64,000 nucleotides of DNA from Stutzerimonas stutzeri (GCF_000952685.1 NZ_JYHV01000029.1:62001-126000), one strand, 5' to 3'. Positions 36,340 to 45,385 are shown, counted from the stretch's first letter. Translations and numbers: made by a program. Notes: generated by a model not told the origin, from the sequence alone.

Positions 36340-37503
36340 ATGACGACGAATACCGGTGCCTTGGCGGAAAGCCCCTCCTCCCCGATCACACGCCAATGGC
36401 TGTCCTGGCTTCTGGTCATCACGCTTATTTACCTCTTGCTGGCTGCAGTGGGCGCGATCGGCGACGGCTTCAAAGCCGCCACTGGCGATAACGCCAAGGA
36501 GCTGTTTGCCTTTGCCACCAACCCCTTCGTCGGGCTGATGATCGGCTTGGCAGCCACGGCGCTGATCCAGAGCTCCAGCACGGTAACGTCGATCATCGTT
36601 GGCATGGTCGCCGGCGGGCTGCCGATCCCGATTGCGATTCCGCTGATCATGGGCGCCAACATCGGCACCTCGCTGACCAGCACCATCGTCAGCCTGGGCC
36701 ACATCCGCAGCGGGCCGGAATTTCATCGCGCCTTCTCGGCAGCGACCGTGCACGATGCGTTCAACATCACCGCCGTGACGATTCTGCTACCGCTGGAACT
36801 GCTCTTCCATCCTCTGCAGCGCATGTCCGAAGTCCTGGCGGGTCTGCTGGTAAACGACAGCACCGGGGTCGAAATGAAGAGCATGAACTTCATGAAAACG
36901 CTGCTCGCCCCGGCTAGCGACCTGCTCGATGCCAGCGTCTCCTGGCTGCCCAACAAGGTGTGGGCCGGGATCGCACTGATCACCATCGGAATCGGCCTGA
37001 TCCTGTTCGTGGTGCAAGCCATCGGCAAAGTGCTGCGCAAGGTGATGGTCGGGCGCGCCAAGGACATCATGCACGCCAGCGTCGGACGCGGCCCGCTGTC
37101 GGGCATCGCTTCGGGCACATTGATCACAATGCTGGTGCAATCCTCCTCGACGACAACAGCGCTCATCGTGCCGCTGGCGGGCACCGGTGTGTTTACCCTC
37201 AAGCAGGTCTATCCCTTCACGCTGGGCACCAATATAGGAACCTGCGTCACTGCCCTGCTGGCCGCCACGGCAATTGCGGGACCAACGGCGGAACTCGCGA
37301 TGCAGATCGCCTTGGTGCACCTGCTGTTCAATCTTCTCGGTATCTCGATCATCTACGTACTGCCCTTCCTGCGCGGAGTACCTCCGGCCATTGCCAACTA
37401 CCTGGCGGATCTGGCGCAACGCAGCAAGCTGTATGTCGGGGCGTATATCGGAGGCGTGTTCTTCGGCCTGCCCTTGCTACTGATCGGCGGCAGCCAACTC
37501 TGA
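36340..37503 (+). CDS. Na+/Pi cotransporter family protein (NptA/SLC34-like)
   Basis: The 387-residue membrane protein contains the inverted-repeat signature of Na/Pi-cotransporters: TALIQSSSTVTSIIVG in the first half and TMLVQSSSTTTALIVPLAG in the second, with GANIGTSLTSTIVSLGH and GTNIGTCVTALLAA after them. About nine transmembrane helices are visible. It probably imports phosphate with sodium, or exports it in some species. The two following co-directional genes include a PstS-like protein, so this is a phosphate operon. Confidence 0.88.
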   Translation: MTTNTGALAESPSSPITRQWLSWLLVITLIYLLLAAVGAIGDGFKAATGDNAKELFAFATNPFVGLMIGLAATALIQSSSTVTSIIVGMVAGGLPIPIAIPLIMGANIGTSLTSTIVSLGHIRSGPEFHRAFSAATVHDAFNITAVTILLPLELLFHPLQRMSEVLAGLLVNDSTGVEMKSMNFMKTLLAPASDLLDASVSWLPNKVWAGIALITIGIGLILFVVQAIGKVLRKVMVGRAKDIMHASVGRGPLSGIASGTLITMLVQSSSTTTALIVPLAGTGVFTLKQVYPFTLGTNIGTCVTALLAATAIAGPTAELAMQIALVHLLFNLLGISIIYVLPFLRGVPPAIANYLADLAQRSKLYVGAYIGGVFFGLPLLLIGGSQL

Positions 37504-37522
37504 CCCAGCCTGGAGCCCAATC

Positions 37523-37750
37523 ATGCAAAGCGAACGTCGCATCCAGACCGAAAACCGCATCCGCGAATTGCGCGAATCGCTCAATGAGCTCGAAGCCCAA
37601 CTGGAACGCATCGATGCCCAGGAACAACGTGCGCAGCACCGTGAGATCGAGCACCTGGACGAATACATCAATGCAGTGGATACCCGTTTCAACAGCCTTC
37701 AGCTGTTCTGGACCACCCTCAAGGCCGAATGGCTGAAAGCGAAATCCTGA
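37523..37750 (+). CDS. Small coiled-coil protein (75 aa) in phosphate operon
   Basis: The product is almost wholly helical, with heptad-like Leu/Ile spacing and many Arg, Glu and Gln (NRIRELRESLNELEAQLERI). No family is recognised. It begins 19 bases after the Na+/Pi gene and ends 20 bases before the PstS-like start, so it belongs to the operon. It may be a cytoplasmic adaptor of the transporter; that is speculation from position. Confidence 0.7.
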   Translation: MQSERRIQTENRIRELRESLNELEAQLERIDAQEQRAQHREIEHLDEYINAVDTRFNSLQLFWTTLKAEWLKAKS

Positions 37751-37770
37751 CACCCGTAGAGGAACGACAC

Positions 37771-38748
37771 ATGCGCGTCAAACCAGGCCCTCTGCTGCTG
37801 ATCAGCCTCACGCTGAGTCTGCACACGGTGCTCGCCCCGTCCTCACATGCCGTTGAGCCGGTGTCCGACGGGCTGCTCGTCGATGGATCCAGCACCGTTT
37901 ACCCACTGACGAAGGAAGCGGCACGACGCTTTCAACGCGCCCGGCCAGGCCATCCCATAGAGGTCAAGTTCTCCGGAACCACTGCCGGCTTTCGCCGCTT
38001 CTGCGCCGGCGAAACGGACATCAACGACGCTTCGCGCGAGATGAACGCCGAAGAGCAAGCGCATTGCGCCGAGAATGGCATCCGCTATCGCCAGGTTCCG
38101 CTGGCCATGGATTCCATCGCCGTGGTGGTACACCCGAGCAACCGCTGGGCAAACGACATCACGGTGGATGAACTCAAGACGTTGTGGGCACCGGCTGCAG
38201 AAGGGCATGTCATGCGCTGGAACCAGATCCGCCCGGATTGGCCGGATCGCCCGGTGAAGCTGTTCGGGCGAGGACAGGATTCAGGTACCTATGATGTTTT
38301 CACTCAGGAGATCGTGGGAACCACCCATCGCAGCCGCCAGGACTACACCGCCAGCGAAGATGAAGAGCAGTTGGCCGCAGGCATCGCGGCAGAGCCTAAC
38401 GCGCTCGGCTTCTTCGGCATCGGCGCCTACCATCGGCACTGGGAGGAATTGAAGCTGCTCGCGGTGGACAATGGCAGCGGCCCGATCTTTCCAACGCTCG
38501 AAACGGTCAGCGACAACCGCTACAGGCCGCTGACACGCCCGCTGTTCCTGTACCTGAACGAACAGAGCCTTCAGCGCAAGCCCATCACCCAGGCATTCGT
38601 TGAACACTACCTGGACGGCTTGCCCAGCTGGATTCATTTCACCGGCTACATGCCACTCAAGGCCGAGCGCTATGCGCGCAGCCTTGCAGCTCTGCAGCAA
38701 GCGCAGGAACCGAGCACGACCGACGCAAACCGAACCGGCGCTCAATAG
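37771..38748 (+). CDS. PstS-like periplasmic phosphate-binding protein (no adjacent pstCAB)
   Basis: The 325-residue product starts at the ATG after AGAGGAACG and has a signal peptide (about 1-28, PSSHA). It has the PstS-type fold and phosphate-contact segments: VDGSSTVYPLTKEAA, FSGTTAGFRRFCAGETDIND, ASREM, GRGQDSGTYDVFT. In ABC systems this protein feeds PstCAB; those genes are absent here, so it could serve a distant PstCAB, work with the symporter, or sense phosphate. It overlaps the convergent ppk2 gene by seven bases. Confidence 0.82.
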   Translation: MRVKPGPLLLISLTLSLHTVLAPSSHAVEPVSDGLLVDGSSTVYPLTKEAARRFQRARPGHPIEVKFSGTTAGFRRFCAGETDINDASREMNAEEQAHCAENGIRYRQVPLAMDSIAVVVHPSNRWANDITVDELKTLWAPAAEGHVMRWNQIRPDWPDRPVKLFGRGQDSGTYDVFTQEIVGTTHRSRQDYTASEDEEQLAAGIAAEPNALGFFGIGAYHRHWEELKLLAVDNGSGPIFPTLETVSDNRYRPLTRPLFLYLNEQSLQRKPITQAFVEHYLDGLPSWIHFTGYMPLKAERYARSLAALQQAQEPSTTDANRTGAQ

Positions 38749-39668
38749 AGCGTCGGCACGACCATGTTGTCCGGCACCGGATTGCGCAGATAGTCCGGGT
38801 TGTAGACGCGCTCGGGCAACTTCACCGGGGCGCGTTCCACCTCGCCGTAGGGCAACTGGCTCAGCAGGTGACTGATGCAATTCAAGCGTGCACGCTTCTT
38901 GTCGTCGGCCTCGACGATCCACCAGGGCGCGTCGTCGATGTGGGTACGCTCGAGCATGATTTCCTTGGCCCGCGTATAGGCTTCCCAACGACGCCGGGAT
39001 TCGAGGTCCATGGGGCTCAATTTCCATTGCTTCAGCGGATCATGGATGCGCGCCAGGAATCGGCGGTTCTGCTCTTCATCCGAGATGGAAAACCAGTACT
39101 TGATCAGGATGATGCCCGAGCGCACCAGCATCCGCTCGAACTCCGGGACCGAGCGGAAGAACTCCTCATATTCGTCGTCGCTGCAAAAGCCCATCACCTT
39201 CTCGACACCGGCGCGGTTGTACCAGCTGCGGTCGAACAGGACCATTTCGCCAGCGGCGGGTAGATGCGAGACGTACCGCTGGAAATACCATTGGGTGCGC
39301 TCGCGGTCGTTGGGTGCCGGCAAGGCGGCAACGCGGCAGATGCGCGGATTGAGCCGCTGGGTCACGCGCTTGATGACCCCACCCTTGCCCGCCGCGTCCC
39401 GTCCCTCGAAGAGCACGACCACGCGTAGCTTGTGATGCACGATCCAGTCCTGCAACTTGACCAGTTCGCCTTGCAGACGCAGCAGTTCGGAGAAATAGAC
39501 CCGTCGGGACAACCCACTATCCGACGGTTGCGGCATGCCTTCGCGCCTTATCAACGCATCCATGCGCGCATCGTCCAACTCCATTTCAAACTCTTCGTCG
39601 AGGCTGTCCTGAAACTCGTGCAACAGGTGCTCGTATACCTGGAGCGAATTACTCAGATCATCGGTCAT
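38742..39668 (-). CDS. ppk2: Polyphosphate kinase 2
   Basis: The 308-residue protein has the PPK2 P-loop kinase core: Walker A EGRDAAGKGG (88-97), lid-type region RICRVAALPAPNDRERTQWY, Walker B MVLFDRSWYNRAG (about 142-154), and HIDDAPWWIVEADDKKRARLN. A helical N-terminal extension of about 55 residues precedes the core. PPK2 transfers phosphate between polyphosphate and nucleotides, usually favouring polyP-driven GTP or ATP formation. Its location tail-to-tail with phosphate-uptake genes links uptake and polyP turnover. Confidence 0.92.
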   Translation of the reverse strand: MTDDLSNSLQVYEHLLHEFQDSLDEEFEMELDDARMDALIRREGMPQPSDSGLSRRVYFSELLRLQGELVKLQDWIVHHKLRVVVLFEGRDAAGKGGVIKRVTQRLNPRICRVAALPAPNDRERTQWYFQRYVSHLPAAGEMVLFDRSWYNRAGVEKVMGFCSDDEYEEFFRSVPEFERMLVRSGIILIKYWFSISDEEQNRRFLARIHDPLKQWKLSPMDLESRRRWEAYTRAKEIMLERTHIDDAPWWIVEADDKKRARLNCISHLLSQLPYGEVERAPVKLPERVYNPDYLRNPVPDNMVVPTLY

Positions 39669-39866
39669 CGTCGGCTTCCGGTAAGCGTGAGATAAAAGCC
39701 AGGTTTGGTGGCTCCCAGGCTCACGCTAGTGAACAGCAATGACGAGATCATGACCGAAGCCTCCGCTGCGCCGATGGACGACGTGCGAACAGACTTGGAT
39801 GGAGGCAGCGTTTGAATCGCAGGGCAAATCCGGTAGGCTCGCAACTTTCCAACTGGAGTACACCCC

Positions 39867-40148
39867 ATGGCCCGAGCCACTGCCCGCCACATCCTGGTTC
39901 CCACCGAAGAAAAGTGCAACGAGCTGAAAGCTGCCATCGAAGGCGGCGCCGATTTCGCTCAGGTTGCCAAAGACAACTCCACCTGCCCCTCCAGCCGCCA
40001 GGGCGGCGATCTGGGATCGTTCGGTCCGGGCCAGATGGTCAAGGAGTTCGACACCGTGGTGTTCAGCGCGCCGATCAACGTCGTGCAGGGCCCGGTGAAG
40101 ACCCAGTTCGGTTACCACCTGCTGGAAGTGACCAGCCGCCAGGATTGA
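39867..40148 (+). CDS. ppiC: Parvulin-type peptidyl-prolyl cis-trans isomerase
   Basis: The 93-residue protein is a single parvulin domain: ATARHILVPTEEKCNELK, GADFAQVAKDNSTCPSSRQGGDLGSFGPGQMVKEFD, and QFGYHLLEVTSRQD, with the conserved His residues and Cys/Asp of the active site (CPSSRQGGDLG). It has no signal peptide, as in E. coli PpiC, so it is a cytoplasmic proline isomerase. CAACTGGAG lies upstream. Monocistronic by appearance. Confidence 0.92.
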   Translation: MARATARHILVPTEEKCNELKAAIEGGADFAQVAKDNSTCPSSRQGGDLGSFGPGQMVKEFDTVVFSAPINVVQGPVKTQFGYHLLEVTSRQD

Positions 40149-40280
40149 TCCTGAGCCCCTGCGCCAAGGCGCGGGGGCTGTTCGCCTTCCCCTCGAATCC
40201 CTCTCCTACCCTTCTCCGATACCGCGAGATCGATCGCCCTGCCCCGCTCGCATACGCACGCTGTTACACGCAAGCCGGCG

Positions 40281-40520
40281 TCAGGCTTCCAGGCGGAAAC
40301 GCCCGGTCAGGCTCTTCAAGCTTTCCACATCGCCCGCCGCGCCAACGCCCTGCGCAGCCAACAGCGCCTCCTTGACCATCTTCTGGCTCAGCATTCGCTG
40401 GGCTCCGGCCATATCGAGTTGTGAGGCGTCCCTGCTGGAAAGAAACAACCCCCTGCCGTGATCGCCGCGCACAGAAAGATCAGGCTGTAGGAAAAGAAGA
40501 TCTGGAGATTGATAGTACGC
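40281..40520 (-). pseudogene. Frameshifted remnant of a PilJ-N-type (nitrate-sensor-like) periplasmic protein
   Basis: The distal frame reads LDMAGAQRMLSQKMVKEALLA then VESLKSLTGRFRL, matching the start of the type IV pili chemotaxis transducer N-terminal domain (AGRQRMLSQRM) and a typical family C-terminus. The upstream part of a signal peptide (FFSYSLIFLCAAITAGG) is in another frame, so a frameshift lies near 40440. The helix bundle expected between the two motifs is missing. I read this as a decayed gene of which about 70 residues remain. Confidence 0.55.
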
Positions 40521-40879
40521 AGGCGGAGGCTGCGTAACAGGGTTCGGATGGCGTTCGCCAGAGCTGATCATGTGATCGTCCAGTGGCCAATTAAAAAAGA
40601 GCGTCACGGCCATTGAAACGTCCTCCGACGCTGGCGCAGTTGCCCTTGTCTCGGCCTGGAATGCGCTACTTTTAATACCGTTGATCATGACTGAACTTAC
40701 TGATCCAGACGGGCTAGTTGGCCTTCAAAAACAGTCCTGAGACAGCGTTTCAGCGCATTGACGAAGGTCAATGAAAACGAAAAATCAAGGTGCTTTTTTT
40801 TCGAGCTGATGCGCCTCGACAGCTATGGTTCAAGTAAACGAGCCCGAGCCGTCATTCCCCGTGCTAAAGGAGCGATGAG

Positions 40880-41251
40880 ATGTTCCATGTAACGCGTATA
40901 GGCGACAAACGTATCGACGTGGATTTTTCCGGCAAGCTCGACAGCAACGAAATGCGCTTTGCGCTTGATGAGCTGATGAGAAAGTCCGAAGGCATTACCC
41001 ATGGGCAGATGCTCTTCCGAGTTGGGGACTTCGACATGCCAACGCTCGGCGCGGTCGGCGTCGAGCTGTCGCGAATTCCGCAGATGTTCCGTTTCGTGCG
41101 CCGCTTCGACCGTTGCGCGGTCGTTTGCGCCAAGGAGTGGATGAGGAAGGCCAGCGAGATCGAAGGGGCGCTTATTCCTGGCCTGAAGGTCAAGGCCTTC
41201 GATCAGCATCAGTCCACCGAGGCGCACGAATGGCTGGAAGGCGCGCTGTAA
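40880..41251 (+). CDS. SpoIIAA/STAS-like protein
   Basis: The 123-residue protein shows the alternating strand-helix pattern of SpoIIAA-like (STAS/SEC14-related) proteins: RIDVDFSGKLDSNEMRFALD, HGQMLFRVGDFDMPTLGAVGVEL, FDRCAVVCAKEWMRKASEIEG, PGLKVKAFDQHQSTEAHEWL. No Ser phosphorylation site typical of anti-anti-sigma factors is evident. AAAGGAGCG precedes the ATG. Function unknown; such proteins are often stress-related in proteobacteria. Confidence 0.75.
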   Translation: MFHVTRIGDKRIDVDFSGKLDSNEMRFALDELMRKSEGITHGQMLFRVGDFDMPTLGAVGVELSRIPQMFRFVRRFDRCAVVCAKEWMRKASEIEGALIPGLKVKAFDQHQSTEAHEWLEGAL

Positions 41252-41260
41252 CGCGCCAGG

Positions 41261-42154
41261 CTAACGCGGCGTACCGAACACCTGCGTCCAGTAGATGGTC
41301 GCCGCGCTGCGTGGATGGGTCGCATAGGCGGCACCCATTTCCGTGAAGTCCGGATTCATGATGTTCTGGCAGTGGCCTGGGCTGGCCAGCCAGCCCGACA
41401 CCGCCTGTTCGGCAGAACCATGACCAGCCGCGATGTTTTCACCGATGCGCTGCCAGCGGTAGCCCTGACGCCTGGCGCGGTCACCAGCCAGGCTCTGATC
41501 ATGACCCTGGTGAGCGAAATAGTCCCTTTTAGCCATGTCCTGGCTGTGGGCCAACGCGGCTTCCCCCAGTTGCTCGTTCCAGCTCAGCGGCGGCGCCGCA
41601 TCGAACCGTTGATTGCCACAGCGCCGCGGCTCGGCACGCGCTCGGTTGACCTGTTCGAGAACCGTCTTGCCGGCCTGCGGCCAGTCGCCGATATCGGCGG
41701 ACAGCAACGGTTTTGCCAGAATCAATTGCCAGGTATTGCCCTCATGCGAGACGCCGATCTCAGCGAAATCGTCGTTCATCAATGCACTGCAGTAACGCTG
41801 CTTAAAGACGCGCATCACGGTGTTCGCATCGCCAGGACCGGTCACCGCCATGGCCTGCAGGCTGGCCGCCTGGTAGCCCGACTCCACCACCGCCTGCTGG
41901 ATCTGCGCGCCGGCACCGGCAGGTATCGATGCCAGTGCAGCGGCGGGTGCGAGGGGGCCGACCGGTTCGGCCTTGGCGCCGCCACAACCTTCGCCCGAGG
42001 CGCGGAACTCGTTGACCAGACTCACCAACTCGTCCGTATCATCGGCGCTCGCGCCATTGGCGAATATCGCGGTCAGCAGTGCCGAGCCGACCACAAGACG
42101 GCGCAGCGGCGTTCCGAAGATGGATGACCATAAGGCTGATTTGCGTACATCCAT
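41261..42154 (-). CDS. Secreted CAP-domain protein (paralogue of 1926-2777)
   Basis: The 297-residue product has a signal peptide (about 1-36, ANGASA). Its layout parallels the first CAP protein: an N-terminal module with VMRVFKQRYCSALM and a C-terminal CAP domain with AHSQDMAKRDYFAHQGHDQ, IGENIAAGHGSAEQAVSGWL and PGHCQNIMNPDFTEMGAAYA. Both copies share N..R.....C and APPLSWN sequences. The upstream 22 codons of the open frame are discarded because they lack export features. Role unknown; probably periplasmic or extracellular. Confidence 0.85.
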   Translation of the reverse strand: MDVRKSALWSSIFGTPLRRLVVGSALLTAIFANGASADDTDELVSLVNEFRASGEGCGGAKAEPVGPLAPAAALASIPAGAGAQIQQAVVESGYQAASLQAMAVTGPGDANTVMRVFKQRYCSALMNDDFAEIGVSHEGNTWQLILAKPLLSADIGDWPQAGKTVLEQVNRARAEPRRCGNQRFDAAPPLSWNEQLGEAALAHSQDMAKRDYFAHQGHDQSLAGDRARRQGYRWQRIGENIAAGHGSAEQAVSGWLASPGHCQNIMNPDFTEMGAAYATHPRSAATIYWTQVFGTPR

Positions 42155-42374
42155 ACGGCACCTGGATCGAGCGGGAGAGAAAGACCGGTGACGTTCACCA
42201 GCCTTCCATGCTGACCACATTCAGCCCCGAGCTATCCCGACCAATGCATCTGGCCGGCACCACCGAGCGCATCGGCCCCATCGCGGCAAACTGATCGACC
42301 GGTAAAAAATGCGATGATTGATCCGTCGCCAAAACGACTCATCCGCACTCTTCCCGTCGAGCGCCAACACCGTC

Positions 42375-43109
42375 ATGAACCTTGCCGATTTTCTGCTGTT
42401 CGCGCTGCCTGCGATCTTTCTCACAGGGCTATCCAAAGGCGGCTTTGGCGGTGCCCTGGGGGGCATCGCCGTACCCTTGCTGGCGCTGGCCATCTCACCG
42501 AAACAGGCAGCGGCCGTGATGCTGCCGATTCTCTGTCTGGCTGACGTGGTGGGTCTGAAAGCCTATTTCGGTAAATGGGACACCGCCAATCTCAAGGTCA
42601 TGCTGCCTGGCGCGCTGATTGGCATTGCCCTGGGTTCGCTCACCTTCGGCCTGCTCGACGAGCGCATGATCGGCCTGATGATGGGCGTGATCGCGGTGGG
42701 TTTCGTGGTGCTCGGGCTGATCACCAACAACGACAAGCCACGTCCACTGCAGCGCGGTCGCGGCACGCTGCTCTCGTCGATTGCCGGCTTTACCAGCTTC
42801 GTCGCCCATGCGGGCGGCCCACCGATCATGATGCATCTGCTGCCGCAACAGCTGGACAAGCTGCGCTACGTGGCGACCATCAATCTGTTCTTCCTGATGA
42901 CCAACGCGATCAAGCTAGTTCCCTACGCCGCACTTGGCCAGTTCAGTCGCGAGAATTTGCTGCTGAGCCTGACGCTTGCGCCCATCGTGCCATTCGGCGT
43001 CTGGGCCGGGCTTTGGCTGCACAAACGTATCGATCACACCTGGTTCTACCGAATCGCTCGGATCGGCATGCTGCTCGCCGGCTTGCAACTGATCTGGAAG
43101 CACCTTTGA
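42375..43109 (+). CDS. TauE/SafE family (TSUP) permease
   Basis: The 244-residue membrane protein has about seven to eight helices. It shows the TSUP pattern: an N-terminal LTGLSKGGFGGALGGIAVPLLAL and a second-half AGFTSFVAHAGGPPIMMHLLP repeat. The family moves sulphur-containing anions or related organic acids, such as sulphite or sulphoacetate; the substrate is not predictable. I choose the ATG giving MNLADFLLFALPAIF. It appears monocistronic. Confidence 0.88.
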   Translation: MNLADFLLFALPAIFLTGLSKGGFGGALGGIAVPLLALAISPKQAAAVMLPILCLADVVGLKAYFGKWDTANLKVMLPGALIGIALGSLTFGLLDERMIGLMMGVIAVGFVVLGLITNNDKPRPLQRGRGTLLSSIAGFTSFVAHAGGPPIMMHLLPQQLDKLRYVATINLFFLMTNAIKLVPYAALGQFSRENLLLSLTLAPIVPFGVWAGLWLHKRIDHTWFYRIARIGMLLAGLQLIWKHL

Positions 43110-43202
43110 CGCGGCATTTGCGCCGCTTACCCGCCGCTGTCTGAACGATCACCGCCCGCCCCAGTCGGAATTAGTGAACCCACTGCAACAGGAGTCATCC
43201 TC

Positions 43203-43289
43203 ATGCTGAAGTTTCTGGGCAGCACCATTGGCATCATTTTCCTGATCGGTCTGTTGGTGGTGATCGGCCTGTTCATGCTGGTGTTCTGA
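43203..43289 (+). CDS. 28-residue hydrophobic membrane peptide
   Basis: ATG with CAGGAG seven to eight bases upstream encodes MLKFLGSTIGIIFLIGLLVV and a few more hydrophobic residues to a TGA. Almost the whole peptide is one membrane helix with a single Lys at the N-terminus. It is too short for usual gene calling, but the ribosome-binding site and amino-acid composition strongly suggest a real inner-membrane microprotein. No function known. Confidence 0.6.
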   Translation: MLKFLGSTIGIIFLIGLLVVIGLFMLVF

Positions 43290-43576
43290 CACCGCTCCAG
43301 CCGAACAGCGCGACGAGGCGGCAGCAGTCGAGTCGAATGCCGAGTGAACGCGTTATCGCAAGGCCGCCGCGGCTCCGGCGGCTTGCTTATACCCGCCTAC
43401 GTCATTGCGCGTCCTTTGATCCATCCATGCAAAAGCACATAGCCGACTCGCAGCGAAGGTCCGGTGCACCAGATGCGTACCAAATGACACCAGCGTCCGG
43501 CTTCCGACCTGCGGCGGTGAATGACCTGAGCGCCGCGAAGGTCCAACGGAAACCTACATCAACCGAGGATCGTGCA

Positions 43577-44056
43577 ATGGGCCTGTTCGACAAGATCAAA
43601 GATGCGCTGGGCATGGGTGGCGTGAGCAACGAAGCGCACAAACCTGCCGCCCCGGATTCGGGCGTCAATCAGCACGCCACCGATACGGTGGTCGACTCCG
43701 AGCGGCCCACCGCGGCCAACAACGCGACCACGGCACCGTCTACCGCCGGTGGAGTGACCGCCGGCACCGTCGGCACTGCGGGCGGGACCACCAGTGCCGT
43801 TGACGTGCCCGCAAAGCTCGACGGTATGGCGGCCAATTTTCCGGAAAAGCTGAACTGGCGTACCTCCATCGTCGACCTGCTCAAACTGCTGGGCCTCGAC
43901 AGCAGCCTGGAGTCACGCAAGGAGCTCGCCTCCGAGCTGGGTTGTCCGCCAGACAAAATGGCCGACTCGGCGCAGATGAACATCTGGCTGCACCGCACCG
44001 TGATGCACAAACTCGCCGAACACGGCGGGACGGTTCCCCCCGAGCTACGCACCTGA
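43577..44056 (+). CDS. DUF3597 domain protein
   Basis: The 159-residue protein begins MGLFDKIKDALG and has an Ala/Thr/Gly-rich low-complexity linker (about 22-75). The C-terminal 85 residues are the DUF3597 domain: DVPAKLDGMAANFPEKLNWRTSIVDLLKLLGLDSS, CPPDKMADSAQMNIWLHRTVM. NMR structures of related proteins exist but no biochemical role; the fold recalls LysM-accessory or DNA-binding-like helical domains. GAGG lies eight bases before the ATG; the in-frame extension upstream is rejected. Confidence 0.83.
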   Translation: MGLFDKIKDALGMGGVSNEAHKPAAPDSGVNQHATDTVVDSERPTAANNATTAPSTAGGVTAGTVGTAGGTTSAVDVPAKLDGMAANFPEKLNWRTSIVDLLKLLGLDSSLESRKELASELGCPPDKMADSAQMNIWLHRTVMHKLAEHGGTVPPELRT

Positions 44057-44072
44057 TACCGAGCCATGGTCC

Positions 44073-44120
44073 GTTCGCACGCGGCCGTGCGAACGCAGCT
44101 GCGGACGCTTCGACGTCCGC
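44073..44120. terminator. Paired hairpins between convergent genes
   Basis: GTTCGCACG (44073-44081) and CGTGCGAAC (44086-44094) form a perfect nine-base stem with a four-base loop. A second stem, GCGGACG/CGTCCGC, follows at about 44102-44121. No T-run is present, but the position between the stops of two convergent genes fits a bidirectional terminator. Confidence 0.5.
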
Positions 44121-44127
44121 TGCGACC

Positions 44128-44952
44128 TCAACCGTCCAGCGAAGGACCGATCATTTCCGCTAGTTGCGGATAGACGCCCGGGCAGGCGACCAGATAGGGA
44201 TTGCCACGTAACAGCCCGTCATTACGGAAAAAGTCGTTCACGCAGCCACCCGCCTCCTTCACCAGCACCAGGCCGGCCATGCAGTCCCAGCTTTTCAGCT
44301 CGGTTTCGTAATAGCCGAGCAGACGCCCGGCCGCCACATAGGCGGTCATCAGCGCGCCGGAGCCGTTGCGAAAGAACATACCGCCTTCGGCCAGCAGCTT
44401 TTCCAGAAACGGGATGAAATGCTCCTTGCCACGCGGGTGAAAGGTGCCGGTGGCGGTCACGCCCTGTCCCACATGAGTGGCGCCGCTCACCTTCAGGGGC
44501 GTGTCATTGACGAACGCACCCTGGCCCAGGCAGCCATGGAACAGCTCGTTGTGATTGGGATCGGCGATGGCGCCCAAATGCGGCTCGCCGTCGATCAGCA
44601 GGCCGATCGAGACGCACCAGTTATGCAGTCCGTTGACGAAGCAGGCCGTGCCGTCGATGGGATCGATCACCCACACGCAACGGGCGCCGAGATCGGCGGA
44701 ACCGCTCTCCTCGCCGAGAAATCCATCCTCTGGAAAACGCTCAGCCAGTCGGGCACGAATAAAATCTTCGATCTGCTTATCTGCGATGCTCACCACATCC
44801 TGAAGGTCGTCGCCCTTGTGCTCCACCGTCAGCACGTCGCGCTTGCGGTAGTAGTCCAGGCCCAGCTGCGCCGCCTCGAGTGAGAGGGCTTTGGCGCAGG
44901 CGTAACGGGCCGCGATATCGAGAGGGCTGGCCGCCGATGGGTCGCTATTCAT
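44128..44952 (-). CDS. Inositol monophosphatase family protein
   Basis: The 274-residue protein has the IMPase metal-binding motifs: DGFLGEESG, WVIDPIDGTACFVNGLHNW (the DP-I/L-D-GT motif) and a C-terminal SWDCMAGLVLVKEAGG. It hydrolyses a phosphomonoester such as inositol-1-phosphate, a sugar phosphate or 3'-phosphoadenosine compounds, with Mg2+. Sequence alone does not decide the substrate; it is not SuhB, which in pseudomonads lies beside other genes. Monocistronic by appearance. Confidence 0.85.
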   Translation of the reverse strand: MNSDPSAASPLDIAARYACAKALSLEAAQLGLDYYRKRDVLTVEHKGDDLQDVVSIADKQIEDFIRARLAERFPEDGFLGEESGSADLGARCVWVIDPIDGTACFVNGLHNWCVSIGLLIDGEPHLGAIADPNHNELFHGCLGQGAFVNDTPLKVSGATHVGQGVTATGTFHPRGKEHFIPFLEKLLAEGGMFFRNGSGALMTAYVAAGRLLGYYETELKSWDCMAGLVLVKEAGGCVNDFFRNDGLLRGNPYLVACPGVYPQLAEMIGPSLDG

Positions 44953-45136
44953 GGTTGTCCTTCTTGCAGCGGGTCTACAACGAAGCGCGGCATCGCGCGG
45001 GAGCGGCGAATTCTAGTGAATCGTCATGGGCAGGCAAACACCGGCCTCGGCTAACCGCTCCCAGCACCACGTCAGGCTCGCGCTCGACCCAGTGGATTGG
45101 TTGGCGTTGCGCGCTCGCTGCAAGCCCAGGTTTGGG

Positions 45137-45385
45137 TCAGGGCTGTGCCTGCTTTTCGTGAAGGCGAGCGTTCAGTTCATCAATGATCGGCACCCATTCG
45201 GCGTCCTCTATCCATTCATCGGCGAGGAAGGCACGCTGCGCGTCGCTCCAGAACGGCGCTTCGGTAAGCTTGACGTGGTTGGGTAGCGGCGCATGCTCGG
45301 CGATGAAATCGTCAATGCTGGCTGGATCCGAAGGTAGGCCCAGCTGCTCGAACAGTGTGGTCATGTCTTTGTTGGGAAGTTCCAT
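45137..45385 (-). CDS. DUF2789 family protein
   Basis: The 82-residue acidic protein matches DUF2789: MTTLFEQLGLPSDPASIDDF, FIAEHAPLPNHVKLTEAPFWSDAQRAFL, and DEWIEDAEWVPIIDELNARL. It is a small helical protein with no known function, common in Pseudomonas. The ATG giving MELPNKDM is used; an alternative start a few codons later (MTTL) is possible. Confidence 0.85.
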   Translation of the reverse strand: MELPNKDMTTLFEQLGLPSDPASIDDFIAEHAPLPNHVKLTEAPFWSDAQRAFLADEWIEDAEWVPIIDELNARLHEKQAQP

